From: RGIG5057 sp036653755
Lineage (GTDB): Bacteria; Bacillota; Clostridia; TANB77; CAG-465
Direction of reading: 5' to 3'
NCBI GenBank assembly: GCA_036653755.1
Contig: JAVVTJ010000047.1
Coordinates: forward strand, 1 to 8,570
Length of the DNA: 8,570 nucleotides
Of this stretch, positions 1 through 5,686 are shown piece after piece. Made by a program: the position numbers and the translations under genes. Position 1 is the stretch's first letter, and every line of letters starts with the position of its first letter. A model generated the notes under the pieces. That model searched no databases, was not told the DNA's origin, and saw only the letters and a list, made by a program, of their open reading frames with translations.

Positions 1-234
1 GCATTTTCAATGCTTTTATCAATTATTGAGTTACAAAACTGTCAAACTCCCGTATATATATTACCAATAATTTGTTTTTTAGGAACTAATGTTATATTTA
101 AAAATATAACAGAATCTACAATATTTAATTTAAAATATACACCATATATTTTAGCATCAGTAGTATTAATTAGTATGTCTATTATATTGATTAAAATGGG
201 ATATAATAAAATAAAAAATAATTTTCTTGAATAA
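1..234 (+). CDS. C-terminal end of a membrane protein (5' end outside window)
   Basis: The reading frame is open from the first base of the window to a TAA at 232-234, so this is probably the end of a longer gene, although an ATG at 10 would also give a 74-residue protein. The visible part contains two strongly hydrophobic stretches, one around the PVYILPIICFLG segment and one around PYILASVVLISMSIILI, followed by a short Lys/Asn-rich tail, as expected for the last membrane helices of an integral membrane protein with a cytoplasmic end. No ribosome site can be seen for the ATG because too little sequence lies upstream. The pattern vaguely recalls the C-terminus of GerAB-type spore germination permeases, but that is a guess from texture and not from a diagnostic motif. 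The stop codon overlaps the -35 box of the next promoter. Confidence 0.5.
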   Translation, partial: AFSMLLSIIELQNCQTPVYILPIICFLGTNVIFKNITESTIFNLKYTPYILASVVLISMSIILIKMGYNKIKNNFLE

Positions 235-255
235 TTACGTAAAGTATGTTATAAT
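227..255 (+). promoter_or_regulatory. Sigma-A type promoter for the 282-aa gene
   Basis: TTGAAT (227-232), a 17-base spacer and TATAAT (250-255), with a TG one base before the -10 box (extended -10). The -35 box overlaps the stop codon of the preceding gene. Transcription would start near 262, giving a leader of about 48 bases. The palindrome TTACGTAA (235-242) lies in the spacer. Confidence 0.7.
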
Positions 256-296
256 TAACACTATTAATTATAGTTATAGTTCTAAATAATAATTTT

Positions 297-301
297 GGAG
301 G
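297..301 (+). promoter_or_regulatory. Ribosome binding site deciding the start at 310
   Basis: GGAGG is followed by 8 bases and then ATG at 310. An in-frame TTG at 295 would overlap this site and has no Shine-Dalgarno of its own, so the ATG is preferred. Confidence 0.85.
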
Positions 302-309
302 AAAGTAAA

Positions 310-1158
310 ATGGCAAAGACAAATAGGTTTAGTAATAAAAAAAGAGAGAAAATTGTTGATTTAGATGTATTTGAAGTATATAACCGGGTAACTACAGGAG
401 TATTTCTTAGATTTCCTAACAATTATATGGATAAAAATATTGCTAAAATTTTAGTAAGAAGTATTATTATCGATAAACTTCATTTTACGCGGAAAGATAT
501 TTGTGAAAAGTTTAATTTTGAAATTTTAAAAAAATATCATTTAGGGGGAACAAGTAAATATTTTGATTCTATTTTCGATGGTGTAGATTATATGTTTAAT
601 GATTTGTATTTAGATAATCCAATTATGGAGTGGGAACTTCATAAAGTTTATCCAAAATTTTGGGAAGATATACAAAACAGAATAAGATATATAAATTGGG
701 TTGCTGAAAAAGAAAATATTGATATTTTTGATATTAAAGAAGCTAAAAAAATTACAGCAGTAATTATATCAAAAAAATATAGAGGTTCAAAAGCAATGAA
801 GGCAGCCGGAGGATTGCATAGACTTATTATGGATGTTCCAGGTGTTAAATATAAAGAATGGCAATTTATTAAAATAAGTAATTGGACAGAAGAAAAAGTT
901 ATAATTGCTACTAGATGGCTTGTTGAAGAAGTTTTACAATGGAATCATGAAAAAGTTGCAAATGATATTAGTGCTAAAATTTTTTATGATAATAATTTAA
1001 GAGGTATGCTTTCTAATTTTTGTGAAAATAGCCCAGCAAAGGCGCTAAAAATAGCATATCCTGGTGCTTATACAAATGAAGAGTTATTAAAAGGATTGTA
1101 TAAACGAAGAATTAATACAAGAATGCAAAAAAAATATAAAAGAGATATTGAAAAATAA
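310..1158 (+). CDS. Uncharacterised 282-aa protein with three internal ~65-residue repeats
   Basis: I do not recognise this protein with confidence. It has no signal peptide or membrane segment and is rich in Lys, Ile, Asn and aromatic residues, so it is probably cytoplasmic; both termini are basic. Three segments align loosely with one another: residues about 44-111, 122-187 and 196-260. Each has a helical stretch with hydrophobic and Trp positions, then an I/F...L-G-type turn, then a helix, then an ending resembling EWEL, EWQF or NEEL. The third copy is clearest, with LRGML, NSPAKAL and AYPG. That NSP..AL..AYPG signature resembles uncharacterised Bacillota proteins that I believe are grouped as DUF4046; this is recollection and unchecked. 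Repeats of this texture can bind DNA, but nothing here proves it. The gene stands alone between its own promoter and a terminator. It uses rare CGG Arg codons (around 388 and 490), unlike the helicase gene. Confidence 0.85.
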   Translation: MAKTNRFSNKKREKIVDLDVFEVYNRVTTGVFLRFPNNYMDKNIAKILVRSIIIDKLHFTRKDICEKFNFEILKKYHLGGTSKYFDSIFDGVDYMFNDLYLDNPIMEWELHKVYPKFWEDIQNRIRYINWVAEKENIDIFDIKEAKKITAVIISKKYRGSKAMKAAGGLHRLIMDVPGVKYKEWQFIKISNWTEEKVIIATRWLVEEVLQWNHEKVANDISAKIFYDNNLRGMLSNFCENSPAKALKIAYPGAYTNEELLKGLYKRRINTRMQKKYKRDIEK

Positions 1159-1185
1159 TGTAATTATATTGTTTTAATATAGCTT

Positions 1186-1226
1186 AAAAATCAAATTGAT
1201 ATGTTATATATTGATTTGATTTTTTT
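1186..1226 (+). terminator. Intrinsic terminator of the 282-aa gene
   Basis: A 15-bp stem (1186-1200 with 1210-1224, two G-U pairs in the middle) has a 9-base loop and runs into a T tract ending at 1226. It lies 27 bases after the stop codon. Confidence 0.85.
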
Positions 1227-1288
1227 GTTATGTTAAAATATTTATATAATAATATACTAGTTTATTGACAATATTGTATTTATTACGC

Positions 1289-1302
1289 TTATGTTTACAT
1301 AA
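1289..1302 (+). promoter_or_regulatory. Palindromic box TTATGTttACATAA upstream of the helicase promoter
   Basis: Six-base inverted arms around TT. It contains the 10-mer GTTTACATAA (1293-1302), which recurs upstream of the SLH gene and the 100-aa gene. The end of the box is 15 bases before the -35 of the helicase promoter. It is a candidate operator for an unidentified regulator. Confidence 0.4.
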
Positions 1303-1317
1303 ATTTTAAATAAATAC

Positions 1318-1346
1318 TTGAAAATTGCAAAAACAAGTGATATAAT
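1318..1346 (+). promoter_or_regulatory. Sigma-A type promoter of the DEAD-box helicase gene
   Basis: TTGAAA (1318-1323), 17 bases, TATAAT (1341-1346), with TG at 1338-1339 giving an extended -10. The predicted transcription start near 1353 gives a leader of about 84 bases that contains a terminator-like hairpin. Confidence 0.85.
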
Positions 1347-1360
1347 ATATACATGTAAAA

Positions 1361-1406
1361 AATGTTAGAGCAATAATAATATTTTAGCTTCTAACGTTAT
1401 TTTTTT
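1361..1406 (+). terminator. Terminator-like hairpin inside the helicase 5' leader (possible attenuator)
   Basis: Arm 1361-1371 pairs with 1387-1398: eleven pairs with one G-U and one bulged T. The loop is 15 bases and AT-rich. The stem is followed by A and then seven Ts (1400-1406), the form of an intrinsic terminator. It starts about 8 bases after the predicted transcription start and its T tract ends 30 bases before the helicase ATG, so unregulated use would give only a ~50-base transcript. Read-through is therefore probably conditional. It cannot serve the upstream gene, which already has a terminator at 1186-1226 and is separated by the promoter. Confidence 0.65.
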
Positions 1407-1422
1407 GTAATAATATATTACA
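1406..1422 (+). promoter_or_regulatory. Small hairpin just before the helicase ribosome site
   Basis: TGTAATA (1406-1412) and TATTACA (1416-1422) form a 7-bp stem with a 3-base loop. It ends two bases before the GGAAGG ribosome site (1425-1430). It could influence translation initiation or compete with the terminator's T tract. The same stem sequence recurs in the gene's 3' terminator. Its function is inferred only. Confidence 0.35.
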
Positions 1423-1436
1423 GTGGAAGGATTAAA

Positions 1437-3161
1437 ATGGAAATAAATAAATTTGAAGAAATGAGTATAAGTGAAAACTTAAAAAAAGCAATTAAAAAGA
1501 TGGGGTTTGAAGAAGCAACTCCAATACAAAGAGAGGCAATACCAACAGTATTAGCTGGAAAAGATTTTATAGGAATAGCACAAACAGGAACAGGAAAAAC
1601 TTGTGCATTTGGTATTCCAGTTATAAATAATATAGATGCATTTTCTAATAATATACAAGTGCTTATATTATGCCCAACACGTGAACTTGTTATGCAAAGT
1701 TCAGAAGAGCTAAAAAGTTTAGTTCATTTTGACGAAAGTATAAAAATTGTTCCAATATATGGAGGACAACAAATAGAAAGACAAATGGCTGCTTTAAAGA
1801 AAAAGCCACAAATTGTTATAGGTACACCAGGTAGAATAATGGATCATATGAGAAGAAAAACTATAAAGTTAGATACTATAAATACATTAGTTTTAGATGA
1901 GGCTGATGAAATGCTTAACATGGGTTTTAGAGAAGATTTAGATTTTATATTACAAAATACAGATAAAGATAGACAAACTATATTATTTTCTGCAACTATG
2001 TCAAGAGATATTTTAAATATAACAAAAAAATATCAAAAAGAAGATGTTGTTAAATTAGAAATAGAACATAAAACATTAACAGCTCCTAGTATAAAACAAT
2101 ATATGTTAAGATTACAAGATGGTAAAAAACAAGAAGTGCTTACAAGAATATTAGATTCTGAAGAAATAAAGTTAAGTTTAATATTTTGTAATACAAAACG
2201 TAAAGTTGATGAATTAGTTGAAAATTTAAGATTTAGAGGATATCAAATAGAAGCATTACATGGTGACATGAGACAATCTCAAAGAGATACTGTAATGAAA
2301 AAATTTAGAAGTGGTAAATTAAATATATTAATAGCTACTGATGTGGCAGCTCGTGGTATAGATGTAGATGATATAGAAGTTGTATTTAACTATGATTTAC
2401 CTGCTGATGAAGAATATTATGTACATAGAATTGGTAGAACAGGAAGAGCTGGAAAAGATGGGAAATCAATTTCTTTTGTTACTCCTAAAGAAATGTATAA
2501 ATTAAGAGATATTCAAAAATATACAAATGTTGTAATGGAAGAATATAATATGCCTTCTTTTAAAGATGCTAATGAAAAAAAATATACTAAATTATTTAAT
2601 GATGTAGCTAAAATAATTGGAGAAAATGATTTATCAGAAGAAAGTAGATTAGTTGAAAATTATTTAGAAAATGTAGAACTTAGTGCTAAAGATTTATTAG
2701 CTGGTTTTATTAAATTAAATATGAAAGATAGTATTGGTAATATAGATGATTTAGTTTTAAAAGATAGAGATTTTGAAAAATCTAATAGAAGGGAAATACC
2801 AGCAGATAGAACAAGATTATTTTTAACAATAGGTAAATTAGATGAATTAGATAGAAATTCATTAAAAGATTTTATTATTGAAAAAACTAAAATAGATAGA
2901 TCAGATATACATGATGCAGAAGTATTAGATAAATTTTCTTTTTTAACTTTATCTAAAGATGCAGCTAAAACTGTAATGTCTGAACTTAATAATACTCAAT
3001 ATAATGATAGAAGACTTGCTATTGAAGAATCTACAAAAGCTGAAGGAAATAAATCTAGTTACAAACCAAGAAATGGTGGTAATAGAGTAAGTGATAGAGG
3101 CAGAAATAGAACTTTTGAAAAAAGAAGTAATGATAGAGGAAATTTTAGAAAAAGAGGTTAA
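1437..3161 (+). CDS. deaD: DEAD-box ATP-dependent RNA helicase, DeaD/CsdA type with DbpA-like RNA-binding domain
   Basis: An ATP-dependent RNA helicase that unwinds or remodels RNA; family members act in ribosome assembly, RNA decay and growth in the cold. All core motifs are present in the 574 residues: Q motif around 23-36, motif I AQTGTGKT 48-55, Ia PTREL 80-84, Ib TPGR 130-133, DEAD 154-157, SAT 185-187, IV LIFCNT 248-253, V ATDVAARGID 300-309 and VI HRIGRTGRAG 330-339. After a linker, residues about 458-530 fit the DbpA-type RNA-binding domain (LFLTIGKLDELD onward). The last ~35 residues form a basic Arg/Gly/Asn tail. This is the architecture of E. coli DeaD; DbpA itself is shorter and lacks such a tail. 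The start is supported by GGAAGG/AAGGA five bases upstream. The gene is monocistronic, and a leader terminator suggests attenuation. The family call is firm; the symbol is by architecture only. Confidence 0.96.
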   Translation: MEINKFEEMSISENLKKAIKKMGFEEATPIQREAIPTVLAGKDFIGIAQTGTGKTCAFGIPVINNIDAFSNNIQVLILCPTRELVMQSSEELKSLVHFDESIKIVPIYGGQQIERQMAALKKKPQIVIGTPGRIMDHMRRKTIKLDTINTLVLDEADEMLNMGFREDLDFILQNTDKDRQTILFSATMSRDILNITKKYQKEDVVKLEIEHKTLTAPSIKQYMLRLQDGKKQEVLTRILDSEEIKLSLIFCNTKRKVDELVENLRFRGYQIEALHGDMRQSQRDTVMKKFRSGKLNILIATDVAARGIDVDDIEVVFNYDLPADEEYYVHRIGRTGRAGKDGKSISFVTPKEMYKLRDIQKYTNVVMEEYNMPSFKDANEKKYTKLFNDVAKIIGENDLSEESRLVENYLENVELSAKDLLAGFIKLNMKDSIGNIDDLVLKDRDFEKSNRREIPADRTRLFLTIGKLDELDRNSLKDFIIEKTKIDRSDIHDAEVLDKFSFLTLSKDAAKTVMSELNNTQYNDRRLAIEESTKAEGNKSSYKPRNGGNRVSDRGRNRTFEKRSNDRGNFRKRG

Positions 3162-3167
3162 AAGGAA

Positions 3168-3201
3168 AAAAGTTGTAATATTTTTATTACAACTTTTGTT
3201 T
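3168..3201 (+). terminator. deaD: Intrinsic terminator of the helicase gene
   Basis: A perfect 13-bp stem (3168-3180 with 3185-3197) with a TTTT loop, then GTTT. It lies 6 bases after the stop codon. Its end overlaps the first arm of the inverted repeat at 3198-3225. Confidence 0.88.
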
Positions 3202-3225
3202 ACATAACAAAAGTATTATGTAAAC
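3198..3225 (+). promoter_or_regulatory. Inverted repeat GTTTACATAA-N8-TTATGTAAAC ending 2 bases before the SLH-gene -35
   Basis: Perfect 10-base arms (3198-3207 and 3216-3225) with an 8-base spacer. Two bases separate it from the -35 box at 3228. It lies upstream of the transcription start, so it should act as DNA (operator or activator site) for this gene and not as leader RNA. The same 10-mer appears before the helicase gene and the 100-aa gene. Confidence 0.55.
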
Positions 3226-3227
3226 AA

Positions 3228-3256
3228 TTGACTTTATATTGAATTTATGTTATAAT
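3228..3256 (+). promoter_or_regulatory. Sigma-A type promoter of the SLH/BIG2 gene
   Basis: TTGACT (3228-3233), 17 bases, TATAAT (3251-3256), with an extended -10 TG at 3248-3249. Transcription would start near 3263, giving a leader of about 111 bases. Confidence 0.85.
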
Positions 3257-3280
3257 ATATATGTATCTTAATAATATATA

Positions 3281-3285
3281 GGAGG
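3281..3285 (+). promoter_or_regulatory. Orphan Shine-Dalgarno-like GGAGG in the SLH-gene leader
   Basis: A perfect GGAGG lies about 18 bases into the predicted transcript. The nearest in-frame start is GTG at 3299, 13 bases away, which is too far for efficient use. No ATG is correctly placed. It may be a relic, a ribosome standby site, or the site for a rarely used N-terminal extension. Confidence 0.3.
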
Positions 3286-3305
3286 AAATTTTTAACCTGT
3301 GTTAT

Positions 3306-3324
3306 CATTTGAGCTACTCAAATG
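3306..3324 (+). promoter_or_regulatory. Leader hairpin upstream of the SLH gene
   Basis: CATTTGAG (3306-3313) and CTCAAATG (3317-3324) form a perfect 8-bp stem with a 3-base loop, in the leader between the orphan GGAGG and the real ribosome site. No T tract follows, so it is not a terminator. I recognise no riboswitch consensus here. Confidence 0.4.
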
Positions 3325-3360
3325 TACAAATAAAACTAAACATATCAAAATAAAATTGAA

Positions 3361-3366
3361 AAGGAG
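3361..3366 (+). promoter_or_regulatory. Ribosome binding site deciding the SLH-gene start at 3374
   Basis: AAGGAG is followed by 7 bases and then ATG at 3374, the first codon of a textbook signal peptide. This overrides the upstream in-frame GTG at 3299, which would put 25 extra residues before the signal peptide. Confidence 0.9.
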
Positions 3367-3373
3367 AATTACT

Positions 3374-5227
3374 ATGAAAAAATTTTTTACAGCAGTTTTA
3401 AGTTTTGTGATCGTTATCTCTATGTGTGTTCCTGTTTATGCATCAAGCACTGAGGGTTGGAATTATGGTGAAAAGTTAAATTATTCACCTAGCATAAACT
3501 CTCGGACTTACAAGCCTTCGGAATGGTCTAAGTATTTAGTAGACAAATATAATATTCATTGGTATGAAAATCCAAAGGCATCGTGTTTAAAAGGTGATGT
3601 TATGCTTGTTCAGTTAAGAGTAATTCAAGAAGCTTTAAAGCGTCAAGGTTATTCTCAATTATCGAGCAATGTTTCACTTTCAAGTTTTAAAGATATTGGT
3701 ACTGTATATCCGTCTGCTCAGGATGAAATAAAAGTTTTAAAATCTTTTGGAATTATCAGTGGTGATAAAAAAGGTAATATGAATCTTTCAAATGTTGCTA
3801 CACGAGCAGTAGTGTCTAAGATTTTAACTAAAATAAATGAAGAAGTCTTAGAAATGTATGGAGTAAATTCAGAAAAACGTTTTAGCGATGTAAAGAAAAA
3901 TCATTGGGCAAGTTCATATATTTCATATGTTTACCAAATAGGCCTTATGGATGCAATCAAAGGTAACAAGTTTTATCCAAATAAAACCGTTTCTATTGAA
4001 CAAATGTTGCAAATATTGGAAAAAGAAGTTGGATCATACGGAATTACTGAAGAAGACGTTAGCAAAGCAATGAATGATACATTTAAAGTAACCATGTCTC
4101 CTAGCAATACTTCTTCAAACGATAATAACAAAGTTACAGCACAGTACATCTCGTATAGTATTACAAAAGGACAGAAAACAACAATTCAGTTATATGTAAG
4201 ACCATCTACTAGCAAAAATCTTGAAATTTTATCTTATGATACAAGTATTGTAAATATTGAATCAATCGATCAATATAGTAATACTGTAACTGTAAAAGGT
4301 GTTTCAAATGGAGATGCATATATCAAAGTAAAAGTAATAGGACTTTCAGACAATTATGCAGCTTTAATACCAATTCATGTCACAAGTAATGAGTCAAACA
4401 ACGTTCCGGTAACAGGTATATCAATTTATAATAAATTAGCACTTGATAAAGGACAAAGTTGTATTTTAACTGCTAATATTTATCCTAACAACGCGACTAA
4501 TAAAAATGTAACATGGTTTAGTGATGACAAAAACATTGTAAATGTAGATGAAAATGGTAGAATTACAGCAATGGGAAAAGGTTCAACAGTGATTACAGCT
4601 GTAACTTACAATGGATACAAATCATATTGTGTTGTTACAGTAAATTCTAATGGTGATTCAGATGTTCCTGCAACAAGCATATCAATTTATGATAAATTAA
4701 CACTTGATAAAGGACAGAGCTATACTTTAACGGCTAATGTTTATCCTAGTAATGCCACAAACAAAAATGTAATATGGTATAGTGATGACAAAAACATTGC
4801 AAAGATAGATGAAAAGGGTACAATTATAGCAATGGGAAAAGGTTCAACGGTTATTACAGCTATAACTCACAATGGATACAAATCATATTGTGTTGTTACA
4901 GTAAATTCTAATGGTGATTCAAACGTTCCTGACTATCCTACAGATGATAGAAAAAGTTTCATGTATGCTAGTGGTTATGCAGAATCTAGTTATTATAATG
5001 CTTTCAATAATGAAATAATTAAATTCATTGTTGATACAGATAAATCTATTTCCTCTATAATACTTGCAAATAATAACTGTACACTTGAAAAATCCGCAAC
5101 TAGTAGTACAAATGGCTGGCAATTTACAATTAAAACTGCTAAATTATCTGCAAAAGGAGAATGTTTAGTTTCTGTTAAATTAAGTAGTGGCGAAGTGCTT
5201 ACGGTTAACGTTTGTATTTATCCATGA
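3374..5227 (+). CDS. Secreted surface protein with SLH domains and tandem BIG2 Ig-like domains
   Basis: A 617-residue exported cell-surface protein. Residues 1-23 are a signal peptide: MKK, a hydrophobic core, then likely cleavage after PVYA. There is no lipobox. Next come probable SLH domains, which in this family anchor proteins to the cell-wall secondary polymer: a degenerate one at about 49-92, then 105-155 (FKDIG...FGIISGD...ATRAV) and 170-220 (FSDVKKNHWA...IGLMDAIKG...YPN). The usual TRAE motif is poorly kept in all three (LKGD, ATRA, VSIEQ). Residues about 255-337 look like a diverged Ig-like domain. Two BIG2 domains follow at 344-430 and 431-517 (VTGISIY/ATSISIY, L-KGQS, T-A-YP-NATNKNV-W-SDD, G-I-AMGKGST-IT). 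The end, about 525-617, is a beta-rich domain I do not recognise. BIG2 domains occur in adhesins and surface proteins; the ligand is unknown. CGG, CGA and TCG codons are more common here than in the helicase gene. It ends in TGA. Confidence 0.92.
   Translation: MKKFFTAVLSFVIVISMCVPVYASSTEGWNYGEKLNYSPSINSRTYKPSEWSKYLVDKYNIHWYENPKASCLKGDVMLVQLRVIQEALKRQGYSQLSSNVSLSSFKDIGTVYPSAQDEIKVLKSFGIISGDKKGNMNLSNVATRAVVSKILTKINEEVLEMYGVNSEKRFSDVKKNHWASSYISYVYQIGLMDAIKGNKFYPNKTVSIEQMLQILEKEVGSYGITEEDVSKAMNDTFKVTMSPSNTSSNDNNKVTAQYISYSITKGQKTTIQLYVRPSTSKNLEILSYDTSIVNIESIDQYSNTVTVKGVSNGDAYIKVKVIGLSDNYAALIPIHVTSNESNNVPVTGISIYNKLALDKGQSCILTANIYPNNATNKNVTWFSDDKNIVNVDENGRITAMGKGSTVITAVTYNGYKSYCVVTVNSNGDSDVPATSISIYDKLTLDKGQSYTLTANVYPSNATNKNVIWYSDDKNIAKIDEKGTIIAMGKGSTVITAITHNGYKSYCVVTVNSNGDSNVPDYPTDDRKSFMYASGYAESSYYNAFNNEIIKFIVDTDKSISSIILANNNCTLEKSATSSTNGWQFTIKTAKLSAKGECLVSVKLSSGEVLTVNVCIYP
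4403..4663 (+). repeat. Tandem repeat unit 1 (BIG2 domain)
   Basis: First of two head-to-tail 261-bp (87-codon) units inside the SLH/BIG2 gene. By hand count it differs from unit 2 at about 34-35 positions, roughly 87% identity. Its last part (4608-4660) is identical to unit 2 over 53 bases. Confidence 0.9.
4664..4924 (+). repeat. Tandem repeat unit 2 (BIG2 domain)
   Basis: Second 261-bp unit, in frame with the first. The identical 53-base block is at 4869-4921. Many other differences are third-position changes, as expected for an older duplication under protein-level constraint. Confidence 0.9.
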
Positions 5228-5232
5228 TTTTT

Positions 5233-5265
5233 AAAAAAGAAAGTGCATAATGCACTTTCTTTTTT
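5233..5265 (+). terminator. Intrinsic terminator of the SLH/BIG2 gene
   Basis: A perfect 15-bp stem (5233-5247 with 5251-5265) has a TAA loop. Its outer pairs are a six-A run against a six-T run, so it could work in both directions. It begins 5 bases after the TGA stop. Confidence 0.9.
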
Positions 5266-5292
5266 ATGTAAATTTATTAAAAGTTTACATAA
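5264..5292 (+). promoter_or_regulatory. Inverted repeat TTATGTAAA-N11-TTTACATAA ending 2 bases before the next -35
   Basis: Nine-base arms (5264-5272 and 5284-5292) with an 11-base spacer; the right arm extends to the full GTTTACATAA (5283-5292). Arm order is the reverse of that at 3198-3225, but the distance to the -35 box is the same 2 bases. The left arm overlaps the T tract of the preceding terminator. Confidence 0.55.
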
Positions 5293-5294
5293 TA

Positions 5295-5323
5295 TTGACA
5301 ATTAATATAAAGTATGATATAAT
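5295..5323 (+). promoter_or_regulatory. Consensus sigma-A promoter of the 100-aa gene
   Basis: Exact TTGACA (5295-5300), 17 bases, exact TATAAT (5318-5323), with an extended -10 TG at 5315-5316. This is the strongest-looking promoter in the window. The predicted start near 5330 gives a leader of about 50 bases. Confidence 0.9.
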
Positions 5324-5364
5324 ACTAACATAGTTATATTTTATATTAATTCATTTATTAATGG

Positions 5365-5372
5365 AAAGGTGG
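5365..5372 (+). promoter_or_regulatory. Ribosome binding site deciding the start at 5381
   Basis: AAAGGTGG is followed by 8 bases and then ATG at 5381. The in-frame GTG at 5369 lies inside this site and is unlikely to be used. The out-of-frame ATGs at 5361 and 5377 open only very short frames. Confidence 0.75.
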
Positions 5373-5380
5373 AAACATGT

Positions 5381-5683
5381 ATGGTAGAGAATAATAATTT
5401 TAAATTGGAAAAATGCGATCGGAGAGAAGAGATAGGTCAAATAGTTAGATGGACTATTATTCCTAAGTTAAGCAGTAGTAAAAAATTTACAATTACAATT
5501 GCATATGAGGAAAAAAACCGATCTCAGAATGTTAAAATTTTAGGAAATTATAGCAAAGTTAACATTTGTGATAAAATCATAGAATTTTATACAAAATTTC
5601 TTCAAGATGTGGATAGTTTTGGACTTTTAATTGTATCTGATGACAAAGATGTAAAAAACTGGGATATTAGTCTCAGAAAATAA
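5381..5683 (+). CDS. Uncharacterised 100-aa protein
   Basis: I do not recognise this protein. It has no signal peptide or membrane helix and looks like a small soluble alpha/beta domain. There is a charged N-terminus, a strand at about 20-29 (GQIVRWTIIP), a strand at 35-43 (FTITIAYEE), a strand near NVKILG at 50-55, a helix around 60-76 (VNICDKIIEFYTKFLQ) and a strand at about 80-88 (FGLLIVSDD). The two Cys residues (C12, C62) do not form a metal-site pattern. The gene stands alone behind an exact consensus promoter with an inverted repeat next to its -35, so it is probably a real, well-transcribed gene. Its terminator is shared with the convergent radical SAM gene. The codon choice (CGG, CGA, TGC) resembles the 282-aa and SLH genes more than the helicase gene. 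No function can be assigned. Confidence 0.75.
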   Translation: MVENNNFKLEKCDRREEIGQIVRWTIIPKLSSSKKFTITIAYEEKNRSQNVKILGNYSKVNICDKIIEFYTKFLQDVDSFGLLIVSDDKDVKNWDISLRK

Positions 5684-5686
5684 TTT

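Noticed and set aside
1265..1295. Exact TTGACA at 1265-1270 as a second helicase promoter
   Set aside because: No acceptable -10 follows at 16-18 bases; the best is TATGTT at 19 bases. The promoter at 1318-1346 is far better.
3198..3225. Inverted repeat as a second terminator of the helicase gene
   Set aside because: No T tract follows the stem, and the same box sits by other promoters, so a DNA-level site is more likely.
3299..3373. GTG start adding 25 residues to the SLH/BIG2 protein
   Set aside because: It would place a basic segment before a standard signal peptide. ATG 3374 has a well-spaced AAGGAG, while GTG 3299 has GGAGG only at 13 bases.
4919..5122. 67-codon open frame on the minus strand
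   Set aside because: It lies wholly inside the SLH/BIG2 gene, has no ribosome site or promoter, and has a composition typical of an antisense shadow.
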